From: Branchiostoma lanceolatum
Lineage: Eukaryota; Chordata; Leptocardii; Amphioxiformes; Branchiostomatidae
Length of the DNA stretch: 64,000 bases
Assembly: GCF_035083965.1 (NCBI RefSeq)
Contig: NC_089726.1
Span: forward strand, 14,761,501-14,825,500
Direction: 5' to 3'
The position numbers and the translations under genes are program-made. This document shows positions 49,001 through 60,047 of this stretch, in pieces (the first letter of the stretch is position 1; every line of letters begins with the position of its first letter). The notes beneath the pieces were generated by a model, which saw only the letters and a program-made list of their open reading frames with translations, was not told where the DNA came from and searched no databases.

Positions 49001-52000
49001 AAGGCAGCGGACACACCCTCTGTAATCAGGACTGGTACATGTACCTGAACTTCATCCTGACTACATGTGCTGGGATGGGGGTAAGAATACTTGGCTAAAC
49101 TGTGGGCAGGTTCAGTTTCTCTTAGTAATATAGTTGTAACAAAAATTCTTAAACGGAATTTTGTGGCTCTCTGCATGCATAATTTTGATACAAGACTTGT
49201 CAGCAAATTGTAATATGAAATGGCCCTTGAATGGCACACGGACAATTACATGTGGCAATGTTATTAAGAACGTTATATTGTTACAGTTACAGAGCGTGCT
49301 GGCCATGCTCGGGATTTACTACAAGAGCTGGAACTCAACAAACTTGATGGGTAAGTTACTACCTGGTATCACAAACCAGTAGACATGGCCCAAAATTAAT
49401 GTAGGCAATACAGTCTGGATATTTCAAACCTTTCTTGAGCCCTGCTAGGCTGACTATAGAAAATCAATATGAATAGAGAGAGATATAATCTTCCAGGGAG
49501 AAGGTACTCTCCTTCCATAAGCTCTTATTTGCTGAAGGAGAATTATTATCATTTAGATGCTAGATCCATCTGGGTTTCAACCTGGGTGTCTTCCTTGGGT
49601 TAGCAACTATCCTGTCAGCTCGCTGTCCATACAGAATGATGATACATTTTGTATGTGCTCTGATTTGGGTTACCTTAAGTTAGTGTGGGGGCACCTTTCT
49701 GCTGTGTTTTCTGGATCTTATAATATTCAAGGACATATTCTGAACATGTCTGCCATGAAATCTTATGGCTTTCTCAATAATTTACTTGATGTATATAATG
49801 TTAGCATATCATTAAATGTTATGTGTACCTATTTTCCCCTGTTGTTTAAAGAGAAACTTTTCTTTGATCCTAAAATATTGATTTCTGTAATGTTAGGATT
49901 TTAGGATAACAACAGACTTCCGTTCATTTGTCTTGTATGTCACCATGGGGCTACATTACTGGTATTTGCTGATTCAGCATGTGACTAGATATAAGGCTTT
50001 GAGAACACATGATATGAACAGGCAAAATGGAGGCATAAGCAAGGAAATTGCAAAATGGCTAGCAAGGTAGAAATGCAAATTTTGGCTCCCAAATGATGAT
50101 AGATGTGGAAACCATGCGCTGAGTGGGCGATTCCTATGTGCTGAGGCAGCTCATTTTTGGCATCCAGCGATGGCAGCAGCCTTGTTGATTACTTTCCACT
50201 TGCTGGTTTCCAGCAAGACTGATAAGATAAAGTAGTGTTGAAAAGACCTCTGGGCGCAGATGAAGGTGGTATGCATGTGAGGTTGGCACAGGTCCAACGT
50301 GTCCATGGGGACATGAAGTAAAGTTCCCCTGCTGTATGAAGGGCACCCTGCAGTCCCACAGAGCTGTGTAATTCAGCTAATGTCTAACCTTGGCAGCTCC
50401 ATTGAAACTCACACTGCAGGCGACCATCTGTTGTAGGCTCCAGTGTGGCACCTCGGGGGTCACCCCACCATGCATTAGTTGATTATTGTAATGATTTCCA
50501 TTAAGCCAGATGGTCTGTTACACTGATATTTATGGTGGTCGTAAAATATGACACATGAAGTGCAAAGTGGGCCAATTACAAACTTGCCCTTGTGGTTTAC
50601 TACTGTTGGGCAGACTGTATGCTTGACATGGAAGTCATACAGGGTTATGGATCAAATCTCACCTTCCCACGGAACATTAATGAAAATTTTTACCTGTGAT
50701 TTTCATTGCTTTGCTTTGCTTTCAAAAATAGCAAGTTCAGTTTTATACATAATTGTGATAGTGCAGAGGAAGGAAGGTTTCAGGCCTGGAAAAATGCCTT
50801 TAAACAAATAGTGGAGCATAAATTGCCCGTTATGTAGCGGTCCCATCAGCAAGCTTTTATCATCAGCCCACCTCCATGTGATGTTTCCTAATGTTCAAAG
50901 TCGTGATTAGAATGCAGGCAGCATGGTTCATCCTCCTGAAATGTAACTCTAGACATGCCTTCTGTGGTCCACAAAGACTTGTTATATCAGACTGTGGCAA
51001 CCGTTTCATTTGATTTTGTTTATCTGTGTATTTTTATTTCTTTCTTTCTATTTTTTACAATCTTGAAACAAGGAAGTTAACCTCGGAGTCCCTGCTTGAA
51101 AGAAACATTTTCAGTTGAAGACATCATACACTGACATTTTATGACAAGTAGATAATTCTGCATGTAGGGATGAATAGTTGTAATTGTATAACTTAAAGTT
51201 AGATGACCGATCAATAAGTCATCTGCAGGGATACATGTAAGTTGGCAATGCAAATTGCTCAATGCAAATGTTCTAATGATAGTTTAGCAGGCTGAAACTT
51301 TTGCAGTGGTTTATTTTCACAGTGACCTTTCCACTGCAAATTCATGACACCATGAATACATGTATGTCTCCCTTGTCTGACTACTGTACTACAGAATTGA
51401 TTTTAAAACACTGCGGAAACCTTTTTCTTCTTACCGGGATTCCGAAATAAAACCTCCACAAAAGTAAATGAATTTACAGTGTTTGACATTAGTGACCCTT
51501 TCCAACACATGTGACCTATGGAAAGCGGAATGTGCAAACTTCGATGACATTTCAGTCACATGCTTAATCTCTCTGTCCTTCCACTAAGAAACTTATCCCT
51601 ATTTGCCATTGATAGATTTGAAAAGTCTGCTGACCATTCAATAAGACTGAGATGACCTTAAGCCCAAAGAGCAATACCGAGTAGCAGATGATACGGTCCC
51701 TTTTTAAAACCCATCTGTTTGCACCCAGCAGTGTGAAGGATCATAATTAAATTGGTATTGATCATGCTTGGGAATCTGGGTCAATACAGGTCATTAGTGG
51801 GCAGGACTGATGGATGGAGGTGTTTTTTGGTGAACGATTCCTGATACGCTGCTGTCCCTGGGTTAACTCCTGACGGGGGATTAGTGAGAACGGTGGAAAA
51901 CTATTGAACTGAACTGGACACATTCTGTTCCAGAGAATGGTTAGAGGGTGACAAGGGAATGTATGTTTTGTACGGTGCTGGAATATGAAAAAGAAACTTT

Positions 52001-55000
52001 GTTGGCATATTTTGCAGGTGAATAGTTCCAAATACATTCAAGTCGTTAAGTCCCAGTTCTGTTCTGTGTGATACGGAGGATTAGTAAGGATAGGGAAGCC
52101 TTTGGTTCCAGGTAATGGATTAAAGTGGGATTTTGTGATTATCTGTTGCCAAGGTATCCTTAATGTTTATGACCTGGATTTGACTTGGATTACTGTTTGA
52201 CGCATATGTAACTCACTTTCAGACTAAGTACTGGACATGATAGTTAACTAAACTTACAGAATCAATCAAAACAATATTGTGAATATTGTGACTACCTAGT
52301 TTGGCATTCAAATTCTTACAAGAAGGTGTGCTTGATGATACAGAAGTGTATAGATACCAATTTCTACTTAGTTGGTTGTGAAAATGATGTGACTCTTTAG
52401 AATACATGTATATGCACTTGACTTACTAATTATATTTCAGTAGACGACCAAAACACAGGGATGTTGAAAAGCAGATGAAACTTGCATCTTGGCCATAGTC
52501 CATCCTGACAATAAAAATTTCCCTCAGTATCTGCCTAGAAGCTTACTGTCGCCAAGACAGGTACACAACTCCTTTGGTGCCCAACTGATAAACCAATCTA
52601 AAATCTTGCCACTTGTTTGTCTAATATCAGAAATAGAAAAAGTCATCAGGGCTCTAATCTAAAAATCGGTAGTAGCAGGCTCTTTCATCATCAGTTACCC
52701 CTGGGGGCCCAGGTGGTCTTACCAATCAATTCTTGTTGACAGAATGAGATAGAGATCATAAGGATCCACTATGAAGATATGGAAAATTTATGTGCACCCT
52801 CTGGTGTTTCAAATGATTGTGTTTACCTGGCAGGTAGTCTAATATATCTGAAACGAAACTACGGGTATATCTATGAGCCTAATAAGTAATAGAAAAGAAT
52901 TTAGTGCTGTTTAAGTTCGAACCTGCTATGGTTGCCATTTGGCACCAAATTTGTATTGGTTATAGGGTTAGACAGCAGGGAGAATGTCAGATTATCCTGA
53001 CTAAATGAAAAGTCTACTTCATGATACATGTATTTGCAAGAATGTATAAGTCAAACATATACATTATCTTAGGGGTAAGATTAGATAAACATATGTAAGA
53101 TGGCAAATCCCTGAACTGGTTCCTCTATGTCTATGTCATTTCCCTGGGCCGGTTCGTCCATATTTATTTGACTAATCTCCCTGTAATGCTGCCCGAAACA
53201 CAGATCAATCAGTGGGGAAATAGGGCAGGTTGTGTGCCATTACTGGACCCATTTCAGTCTATATGGTTATCTAATTGCCCCAACTGGAAGCCTTGTGATT
53301 TGGACATTTGTCATGGAGCAGAAGTTTGGACAGTTTCATGGGGCAACTTCCTATTCTGAAGGTAATATATGTATTAGGTTTATTACCTGTACTGTAGTTC
53401 AGATGTCTCAGAGATGCCTGAGAAGGAATTGCTTTTGCGGCATTGTGAGATGAAGGGTCAGGCCTCGAGCACCTTAGTATAATCTATCTCTATAATCTAT
53501 GTGCAGGTGTAAAAGACTGTACAAAATTCCCTATACTTTTATTGTGTCAACAAAGTTCATCAATACAATGTTCAGTTCTTTCCAAATAAGGAAGAACAGC
53601 CATGGTCATAAATGCTTAAGAGCCCCCATCTTATGAAATATTTTTTTTAATTTTGCCCAATCAATGTTTACAGAGGTCCATATGAATATGATAGAACTCA
53701 ATAAACTTCTTGGGCAGAACAGATTTCTATCTGAATGGTTTCCTTTTGACATATATCACAGTAGTGTAGTGTATTCAGATGTCTATCCAGACAATTTCCG
53801 CCCTTGTAGAATGACCTATTTCATGACAATAAGTCCATATATCTTGTCATGCCAGGGATATCATTTACTGCCATCTTCTCATTGTAAAGATGTCTTCGAT
53901 TTATAGGAGGCCACCTGAAGGTGTATTATGATGTATTATACCTCAATGCAGTATATTTGCTTTCTGTGGAAAAAAGGATTGTAGATGTTCAAGTAGATTG
54001 CAATTTTGTTGAGACCTTAGCATTTACATTCTGTCTTCTCTTCTGTTATAGAATAAGTATATAAACTTTAAGACAATTCAAACTCTACAACTGGATAAAA
54101 TTCGGAGGTTGAACTGGTCAGACCACACTTGTACATGTACGTTACTACCGGTAAATAGAGGATGGTAAATTTACAAAATATGTGATTGTCCTAAACCATG
54201 CCTTTTTCCCCAGGATTGTCTGTGTGGGAGGAGATGGCATGTTCAGTGAGATCCTCAACGGCCTGATCACCAGAACCCAGCAGGAGGCTGGTGTGGACAA
54301 GGACTGGCTGGCCGCGGAGCTGGTCAGACCACACCTCCGCATCGGCATCATTCCTGCAGGTACGCAGAACGACGAACAATCATTCATGGCTGCACCAAGC
54401 CATGGCTCATAAAACCTGCTGGTTTTAGGTCCTGTAGATAAGCTAAAATAACGCGTAATCTCACAGGCATGGTCGCCTTGCCAAAATAAACAAAGAAGGG
54501 CTACCTGGGTTTGGCAGCCAATATTGCCGGACCCACCTGGGAAATGATACAGTCAGTAGACTGGTGTATCAATCAATTTAAAGCCATGTTGTCTGGTGAT
54601 TGCTTATGGTTGTATGAATGGTTAGACAATGACTGAAATGCCTAGTCATCCACATATTGACAAATACACTCTTACAGCTTCTCAATTGCTGTGTTTGTAT
54701 ACAGTTTGTTACAAATACAGGCATGGGCTCTTGGGTTACTGATACCATTTCTACTGTGTTCGTTCCAATAGTTTTGTGTGTATACATGTATTTGTACATT
54801 GCAGGTTCTACAGATGCAGTTTCTTACGCCACTGTTGGTGTGAACGACCCTGTCACCTCAGCATTACACATTATCATCGGTAAGCAAGTCTGTTTTTGAA
54901 CTACAATATAGATTCACGTCTTTAGGAGATTGGTCAGTATAGAGACACGACAGGTTATATCAGCTGCAGTTCTGCCATTTTGAGATAGAGGTCTCTACTT

Positions 55001-58000
55001 TGCTGGTTGAAATCAAGGAGGTTATTGCTATACATGTAAATTATAACCTCCTTGCTGAAATCAATGGGCTGTGGCAGCCACTAAAACCAGGATGAAATTA
55101 TCTACAAATTTTAATCTGCTTCAATGTAATCATCTCCCCTTATGCTTTCATATCTCCTGAAATCATTTTATGGGGGATTGCCTTAATTGATTTCAATGCT
55201 CGAGGTATTGACTAAAAGGCCTTCACTTATAATTAATAGAAATCTATTAAGTGCTATTGAGCAGATGCCATCTGGCTTAGAGCGCCGCCATGAAACCCAA
55301 TGTGAAGAACGATGACCTTGTTTTGACCTTTGTGATGAAGTGAGTGGTGACAGTGTGGTGTTAAGTGTTGTACAGTAGTTCAGTGTGTTATCTGTACGTA
55401 TACAAGACCTACCAGGAAGAAATGTGGTTGACATTTCAAGTTAATCTGACAATATTTGGATTTTTTTCTAAAGCTTGGACTCAGTGGTACACAAAGCTGG
55501 TATTGTGCCTATATCTTCACACAGAAAAAGATAAACCAAGAGGTGTGTCTGACACTAGAACTTTCAACTTCTTTTCCCTAATTTTCTGTAATTGCAGAAA
55601 CGTTCGCAATGGAACGACTTTTTGCGGTGGTTTTAAAATTGCGAATATTGTTTCAAATGCGAACTCAAAACCACCGCAAACACTCTATTTTCTCCCTACT
55701 GTGAAATTAAAACCCCGCAAACATTTCTGCATTTATGCACAGTATTGTATAGACATCAGCCTTGTGATCAACATCAAACATTTCACAAGCTTGCAGATGC
55801 CACAGTACCAGATAGTAAAATCAATACCAATCCTCCAGCTGGAAGAAAAAGGGCTGTCTTCAAGCTGAAGAACGGTAAAGCAGCGGGGTATTGCAGCCAA
55901 TGGTATAACTCCAGGTTGTGCTGATATTGATTTGCAGGTGACTGCCAGCCCCTGGATGTGTCCTCGGTACACTACCGCAGCCAGCTGCTGAGGTACAACG
56001 TGTCCTTCCTAGGCTACGGTTTCTATGGCGATGTGGTGCGAGACAGCGACCTACGCAGGTGGATGGGTCCCAGTAGATATGACTACTCCGGTAGGTGTTT
56101 CTCTGGACCATCTTTTACCAAGGGTGTACTAACATTCTTACCACCAATCAACTGAATGGCTCAAGCTAGAATTCTTACCTCAGATGAAACAAATGACTCA
56201 AGGTACATGTTTATTAGAAATTTAAGTGTGTCACCCGGTAATTATTATTATTACAGTAGAATCCGCTTAACTGCACCACCTATTTGTCAGCGTTTTTGGT
56301 GCAATTATCCGGCTGGTGCAATTATGCGAAATGCCCAGCTGGACCGCACCACCATGGGCGAGGGCGTGTATTGTTAGTCAGAAACACTAGCGAAAAGAAA
56401 ACAGACGAAATTATTCAGTTATTAACTTTGTTTATTGACCCTTTGCTGAAAATAAAGAAATGACTACGAACCTGTTTTCATTTTGAATTCTTTCATTTTT
56501 CAATGCGATCTACCGCATTACAACACACGTAGTGTTACAGGGGAGGCATTATGAAACATCGTCATGCCGATCATGGGATAACAGTTTCTGTGTTACACTA
56601 CGTAGAGTGCAGTTGTCGATTTACGTAAATCATGTACCGCCATGAAACTATGAATTGAAACTAAAACTTGGTTACTGATTACGGGTGACCCACCCGGGAC
56701 CTCTCCCATACGATTCCTATGAACGTAACTGTCAATGGAGACCGGCTTCTTTTGCTACTCAAAACAGTTTTGAACATATTGGCGGTATTGCGCCTTGACA
56801 CCGGCAGGTATCGGCTCATTTGTACCGCGTTTGCCGATTTAAGCGCACCTTTTCAGTTAACTTGTCGAGGATTTTTGAAAAAAATTGGTGCAGTTATCCG
56901 GCATTGGTGACCATGCGTGGTGCAGATATGCGGAGTCACTAACAATGCAGTGAATGGGAACCGGTTTGGGATTTCGGGATTCGGTGCAATTAAATGGAAG
57001 GTGCGTTTATCCGAGGTGCAATTAAGTGGCTTCGTCTGTATATGCCATAGTAAAAAATTATGATCTTGAAAAATCTTTAAACCCTGACTCTAACAGTCTT
57101 TATGTTTTATCAACCAGTATTTGAAGAAAAATTGTATAAAAGACAGGGTAATATTGTTTGTTCATCTTCTTTAACTGTGTTCATGTTCTACATAAAGGGA
57201 TAAGAATGGTTTACTAGAGAATTTGCATTTCCCTTTCTAGGTTTCAAAAAGTTCTGTAGAAGGAAAATCTATGAAGGGGAAGTGGCGTTTCTCCCGTGCA
57301 CAGACCAAGGCAGCAGCCCGTATGACCAGATCAGATGCACTGAAGGGTAAGGCATGCACTTAAGGTCACTGCTGAGATGGCTTTTGATATCTTTTTTTTC
57401 AGTTATGAATAAAGTCGAGCCCTTAACATACACAGCTACATAAGTAGCTGTCATAACCACTATTGAGACTTAATTGTATTTGACCTGGTTTATTTGGCCC
57501 CTACTGATAAAAACAACTTCCATCTGTGTCTAGTGAAAGTTGACACTGGCATGGTGGAACATCTCCTTTTTATTCGCTTGTTTCAAAGTGATTGGGATAG
57601 ATTAATCATTAGATTTGTTTTACAGATGCCTTGTGTGCAAGCAGGCTGGAGAGAAGGACAAGCCCACCCCGTTCAACCCCTCAGAACAGCCTCGTGCTGT
57701 GGAGACGTTTGGTAGGTTCCCGTCTCATTTAAAAACTCAACACGCTTATCGAGAATTGTAGGGGTGACCTTGTGTGCTTGGCTAAAATGTGGGCTGTAGT
57801 GAAGGTGCATTCCACTACTAGCTACTTTAAAAAGCATCATGCTTCACCTCAGTTGAGGATAACAAAAGATGAAAAAGAAGATGGATGTTTTAGACAGTAG
57901 TCTTGTCAAGATACACAAAGCAATGTAGTTAGCTTGTACTTTTTTAATGCCACCTGTATTTCCCCACAAAGTGGCTCTAGAAAATTTGTGATTGACATGT

Positions 58001-59405
58001 GCGTTCTTGCCCCACAGGTCCAGGTGGATGGCAGCGGGTACGCGGTCGCTTCATCGCCATCAATGCTGCCACCAACTCCTGTGCCTGTAAGAAGACTCCG
58101 AAAGGCGTGTCTCCATCTGCCCACCTGGCGGACGGCTGCACAGACCTGATCCTGATCCATGCCACGCCCAGATACAGGTTCCTGGGACATCTCCTCAAAC
58201 ATCTCACCGACTCAGACAGGGTAAGTCCTCCATTTGTGTCCGTAACATCTTGAGTGCTTGAGCCGGTGCAATGTCCTAAGAGTCAGAGTGATTGCTGTTC
58301 ATTCAGAAGCACTGGAGTCGAAACTCTGGCCTGGTCATACCAAAGACTTGAAAAATGGTACATAAGTGCTTTCTCTGCTTAGCACACAACACTTATGAGA
58401 AAGGCTCTAGGAGTTGAACACACTCCACCACCAGTGGACTACCCTCCTTCTATATACACTGAAAGGTATGCTCATAGATCAAGGTCCTCATTCTCTTTTA
58501 ACCTTCTCCCTGCTGCCCAATGCTATTACCAATAGAAAATTGGTAGCCAAACAGCTACTTGCTAAAGGTTAACATGCTGAATATCTGGTCTTCAGTCCCC
58601 ACTTATTTCATGTTTTGGTACTCTGAGTTCATCACATATGATGTATGGTTACATCCAGGACATAATGATATAAGATATGTCATGAAAGTTGTGGTTTTGT
58701 TTTGCAGTTCAACCATAGCTTCATAGAAGTCTACAGAGTCCGAGAGTTCAAGTTCCGACCGGTCATTATTGAAGAAGCGGAGGACGAGATGGTGGAAGAC
58801 GAGGAGGCGGGAGTGTTGTCGAGGCGGAACTGCCGGCGGAACACGCGACGCAACAGTGTGTGGAACTGTGACGGAGAGATCATCGACCAGCCGGCAATCG
58901 ATGTCAAGTAAGCACTTAGCTCTAATTGATAATTAACTATAACAATTGCCAAATATTTTTGCCTAGTGTCACAGTAGTCCACTAATGATTTTAATGTATT
59001 ACTAAGTCTATACAAATAATGGTTGCACGTGTAGTACAGATTTCTTGAGTATCTAAGCGAGTTTGCATCAATTATGAAAGATACAGAAAACTTAGAATTA
59101 TGTAGTAGTATTATAATATGGATTATACTTCTGCTGGGGTCTTTAACATGGTTGGGCAGCAGTCAGTCTGTTTTCACACCATGTTTCTAGGCGGCTCTGT
59201 CCAGCAGGTCCACGGTTGGCAGGCTGCATACTTTGATGTCCTTCTTGACACACTCAATCCAAGATGTTCTGCAGAAATAGCAGTGTACCTGAAAATGTCC
59301 TGTTCTTGTTGCAGAGTCCATTGTCAGCTGATCAAGCTGTTTGCCCGAGGGATTGAGGAGAAAAAGCAGTCCTCCTGCTGGCCAGTGGGATGCTTTTGTG
59401 CCTGA
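37047..59405 (+). CDS. CERK: Ceramide kinase
   Basis: Twelve coding exons, phases consistent, 539 aa (human 537): 37047-37164, 47838-48086, 48870-48998, 49287-49350, 54214-54359, 54805-54879, 55938-56090, 57241-57346, 57626-57711, 58018-58220, 58708-58907, 59315-59405. It phosphorylates ceramide to ceramide-1-phosphate at Golgi and other membranes. Exons 1-2 encode the PH-like lipid-binding domain (VIAVTPVEKH ... RIWRPGKVTFKCPDP). Exon 3 has RLLVFVNPFGGKKRG and exon 5 the diacylglycerol-kinase-type nucleotide site IVCVGGDGMFSEIL (Gly192-Gly195). Exon 6 has AGSTDAVSYATVG; exons 7-8 LGYGFYGDVVRDS; exons 8-9 the CTEGCLVC cysteine pair; exon 10 FIAINAATNSCACKK and SAHLADGCTDLILI; exons 11-12 WNCDGEII and HCQLIKLFARGIEE. 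The C-terminus ends CWPVGCFCA, unlike human. Tail to tail with G6PD. Confidence 0.97.
38898..39273. mobile_element. 376-bp MITE with perfect 29-bp inverted ends
   Basis: The arm AAGGTTTCTACCCTGGCTAA then ATTGGCATT (38898-38926) has an exact inverted copy at 39245-39273. Perfect arms suggest recent activity. There is no coding capacity and no clear target duplication. It lies in CERK intron 1. Confidence 0.9.
39990..40660. repeat. 127-bp minisatellite with octamer and palindrome
   Basis: ACATCYGCAGC words start at 40041, 40168, 40229, 40356, 40483 and 40615, so units are 127 bp, with one half unit (61 bp) and a 132-bp last unit. Each full unit carries CACCTTTCCTAA, GGTACCTACATCTCAAAGAT, TTATGCAAAT (octamer-like) and CCTCATTAGCATAA, the last two forming an imperfect palindrome. 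Confidence 0.9.
40760..41150 (+). repeat. LINE-tail-like interspersed repeat
   Basis: ACCAAATTTCAGGTCCTCAG, CACTGGAGGCCATCATGTGC, CCTCCATAAAATCATTTT and GATTTGAAGATTTGACAGG, then a (GAAGAA)n tail, follow the order seen at 28480-28870. No reverse-transcriptase frame. The tail's polypyrimidine complement gives spurious minus-strand frames. Confidence 0.65.
44777..45248. mobile_element. 472-bp MITE with GGTCACACCAATTTT ends and TA flanks
   Basis: The left end GGTCACACCAATTTT and the right end AAAATTGGTGTGACC are inverted copies, each flanked by TA, as in Tc1/mariner-type elements. No transposase frame. It sits inside host sequence whose GCGAGTTATAA...CCTATATTTGAGTTG block occurs on both sides (about 44495 and 45258). 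Confidence 0.85.
47338..47735. repeat. Interspersed repeat with CCTTCGCCG / CGGCGAAGG ends
   Basis: ACCTTCGCCGAATGG near the left end mirrors CTACGGCGAAGGC at the right. Inside, AAATTTCATCACGATCCATT then TCTCTCGAGTTATGCCACC followed by ACAAACAAACTGACAAACAC resembles the 3' region of RTE-like non-LTR elements. It stops about 100 bp before CERK exon 2. Confidence 0.55.
49351..54213 (+). other. CERK: CERK intron 4 (4.9 kb)
   Basis: AT-rich, no coding exon supported. A 115-codon frame at 49557-49904 and others have no recognisable domain or splice context. One TTTACAGTG-end MITE remnant lies at 51303-51482. Confidence 0.65.
51303..51482. mobile_element. Copy of the dispersed TTTACAGTA-end MITE family
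   Basis: GGTTTATTTTCACAGTGACC, TGCAAATTCATGACACC, CTACTGTACTACAGAATTG, then ACACTGCGGAAACC and AATGAATTTACAGTG follow the same order as 12910 and 17420. No coding capacity. Confidence 0.55.
55586..55743. mobile_element. Shorter relative of the TTTACAGTA-end MITE family
   Basis: Ends CTGTAATTGCAGAAA and TTTCTGCATTTATGCACAG form inverted arms, enclosing TTTGCGGTGGTTTTAAAATT and AAACCACCGCAAAC. Lies in CERK intron 6. Confidence 0.55.
56254..57038. mobile_element. pogo/Tigger-like non-autonomous element
   Basis: CAGTAGAATCCGCTTAACTG then CACC on the left is mirrored by GGTGCAATTAAGTGGCTTCG then TCTG on the right, with TA on each side. GGTGCAATTATCCGG-type words repeat near both ends. CAGT starts, TA targets and subterminal repeats are typical of the pogo/Tigger group. 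785 bp, no transposase frame. In CERK intron 7. Confidence 0.85.
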
Positions 59406-60041
59406 CCAATCAGGGATTAGTATGCAAATTGCATTGTGCAAGTAGCCAATAATAGCAGAGTCTGTAACAGGTGGCACCAGGAATATTGCACTGGACTATT
59501 GTTGCTACTGTAACAATGTAAGTCAATATGCTTTGGGATTGCATAGATTTAGCTGAAAACTATCACAGACAGGATGAAGAGTTCCTGAATATAGTGTATC
59601 ACTTTATGAATCACTTCTTTTGGACAGGCAAAACTGTTATTATCCAAAGGCAAAAAAAGTTTAAGAGCATGACATGTTATGGAAAATAGTTAGCTATTTC
59701 TCCAGTTGCTATAATTAGAACTTGCTGCTACTAGTACAATCAGCCTTAGAAAGATAGCATTCAATGGCTAGACTTGTTGTCTGCCAATCAAATCCTCTAT
59801 TGCCTCCACAAAGGAGGTTTTTAGATTCCTGAATATTAGTAAAAACTTTTGCTCTCAAAGCTGCACACATGTTGGTTCTTGCACAACCAACAGCACGACA
59901 AAGGTAACATTCCCTGGACGTCACACTTGTTTATGCAATGAGGTTAGGTATGCCTGCTGCACACCATTGTATTTGAAATTAAACGGTGCAGCAAGGTATA
60001 GAAATTGATATGGACAACAGTGTCATATGACGGAAGGACCA

Positions 60042-60047
60042 AATAAA
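60042..60047 (+). terminator. CERK: CERK poly(A) signal candidate
   Basis: AATAAA about 640 bp after the CERK stop, followed by GT-rich sequence. No better hexamer was seen nearer the stop. Confidence 0.5.
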
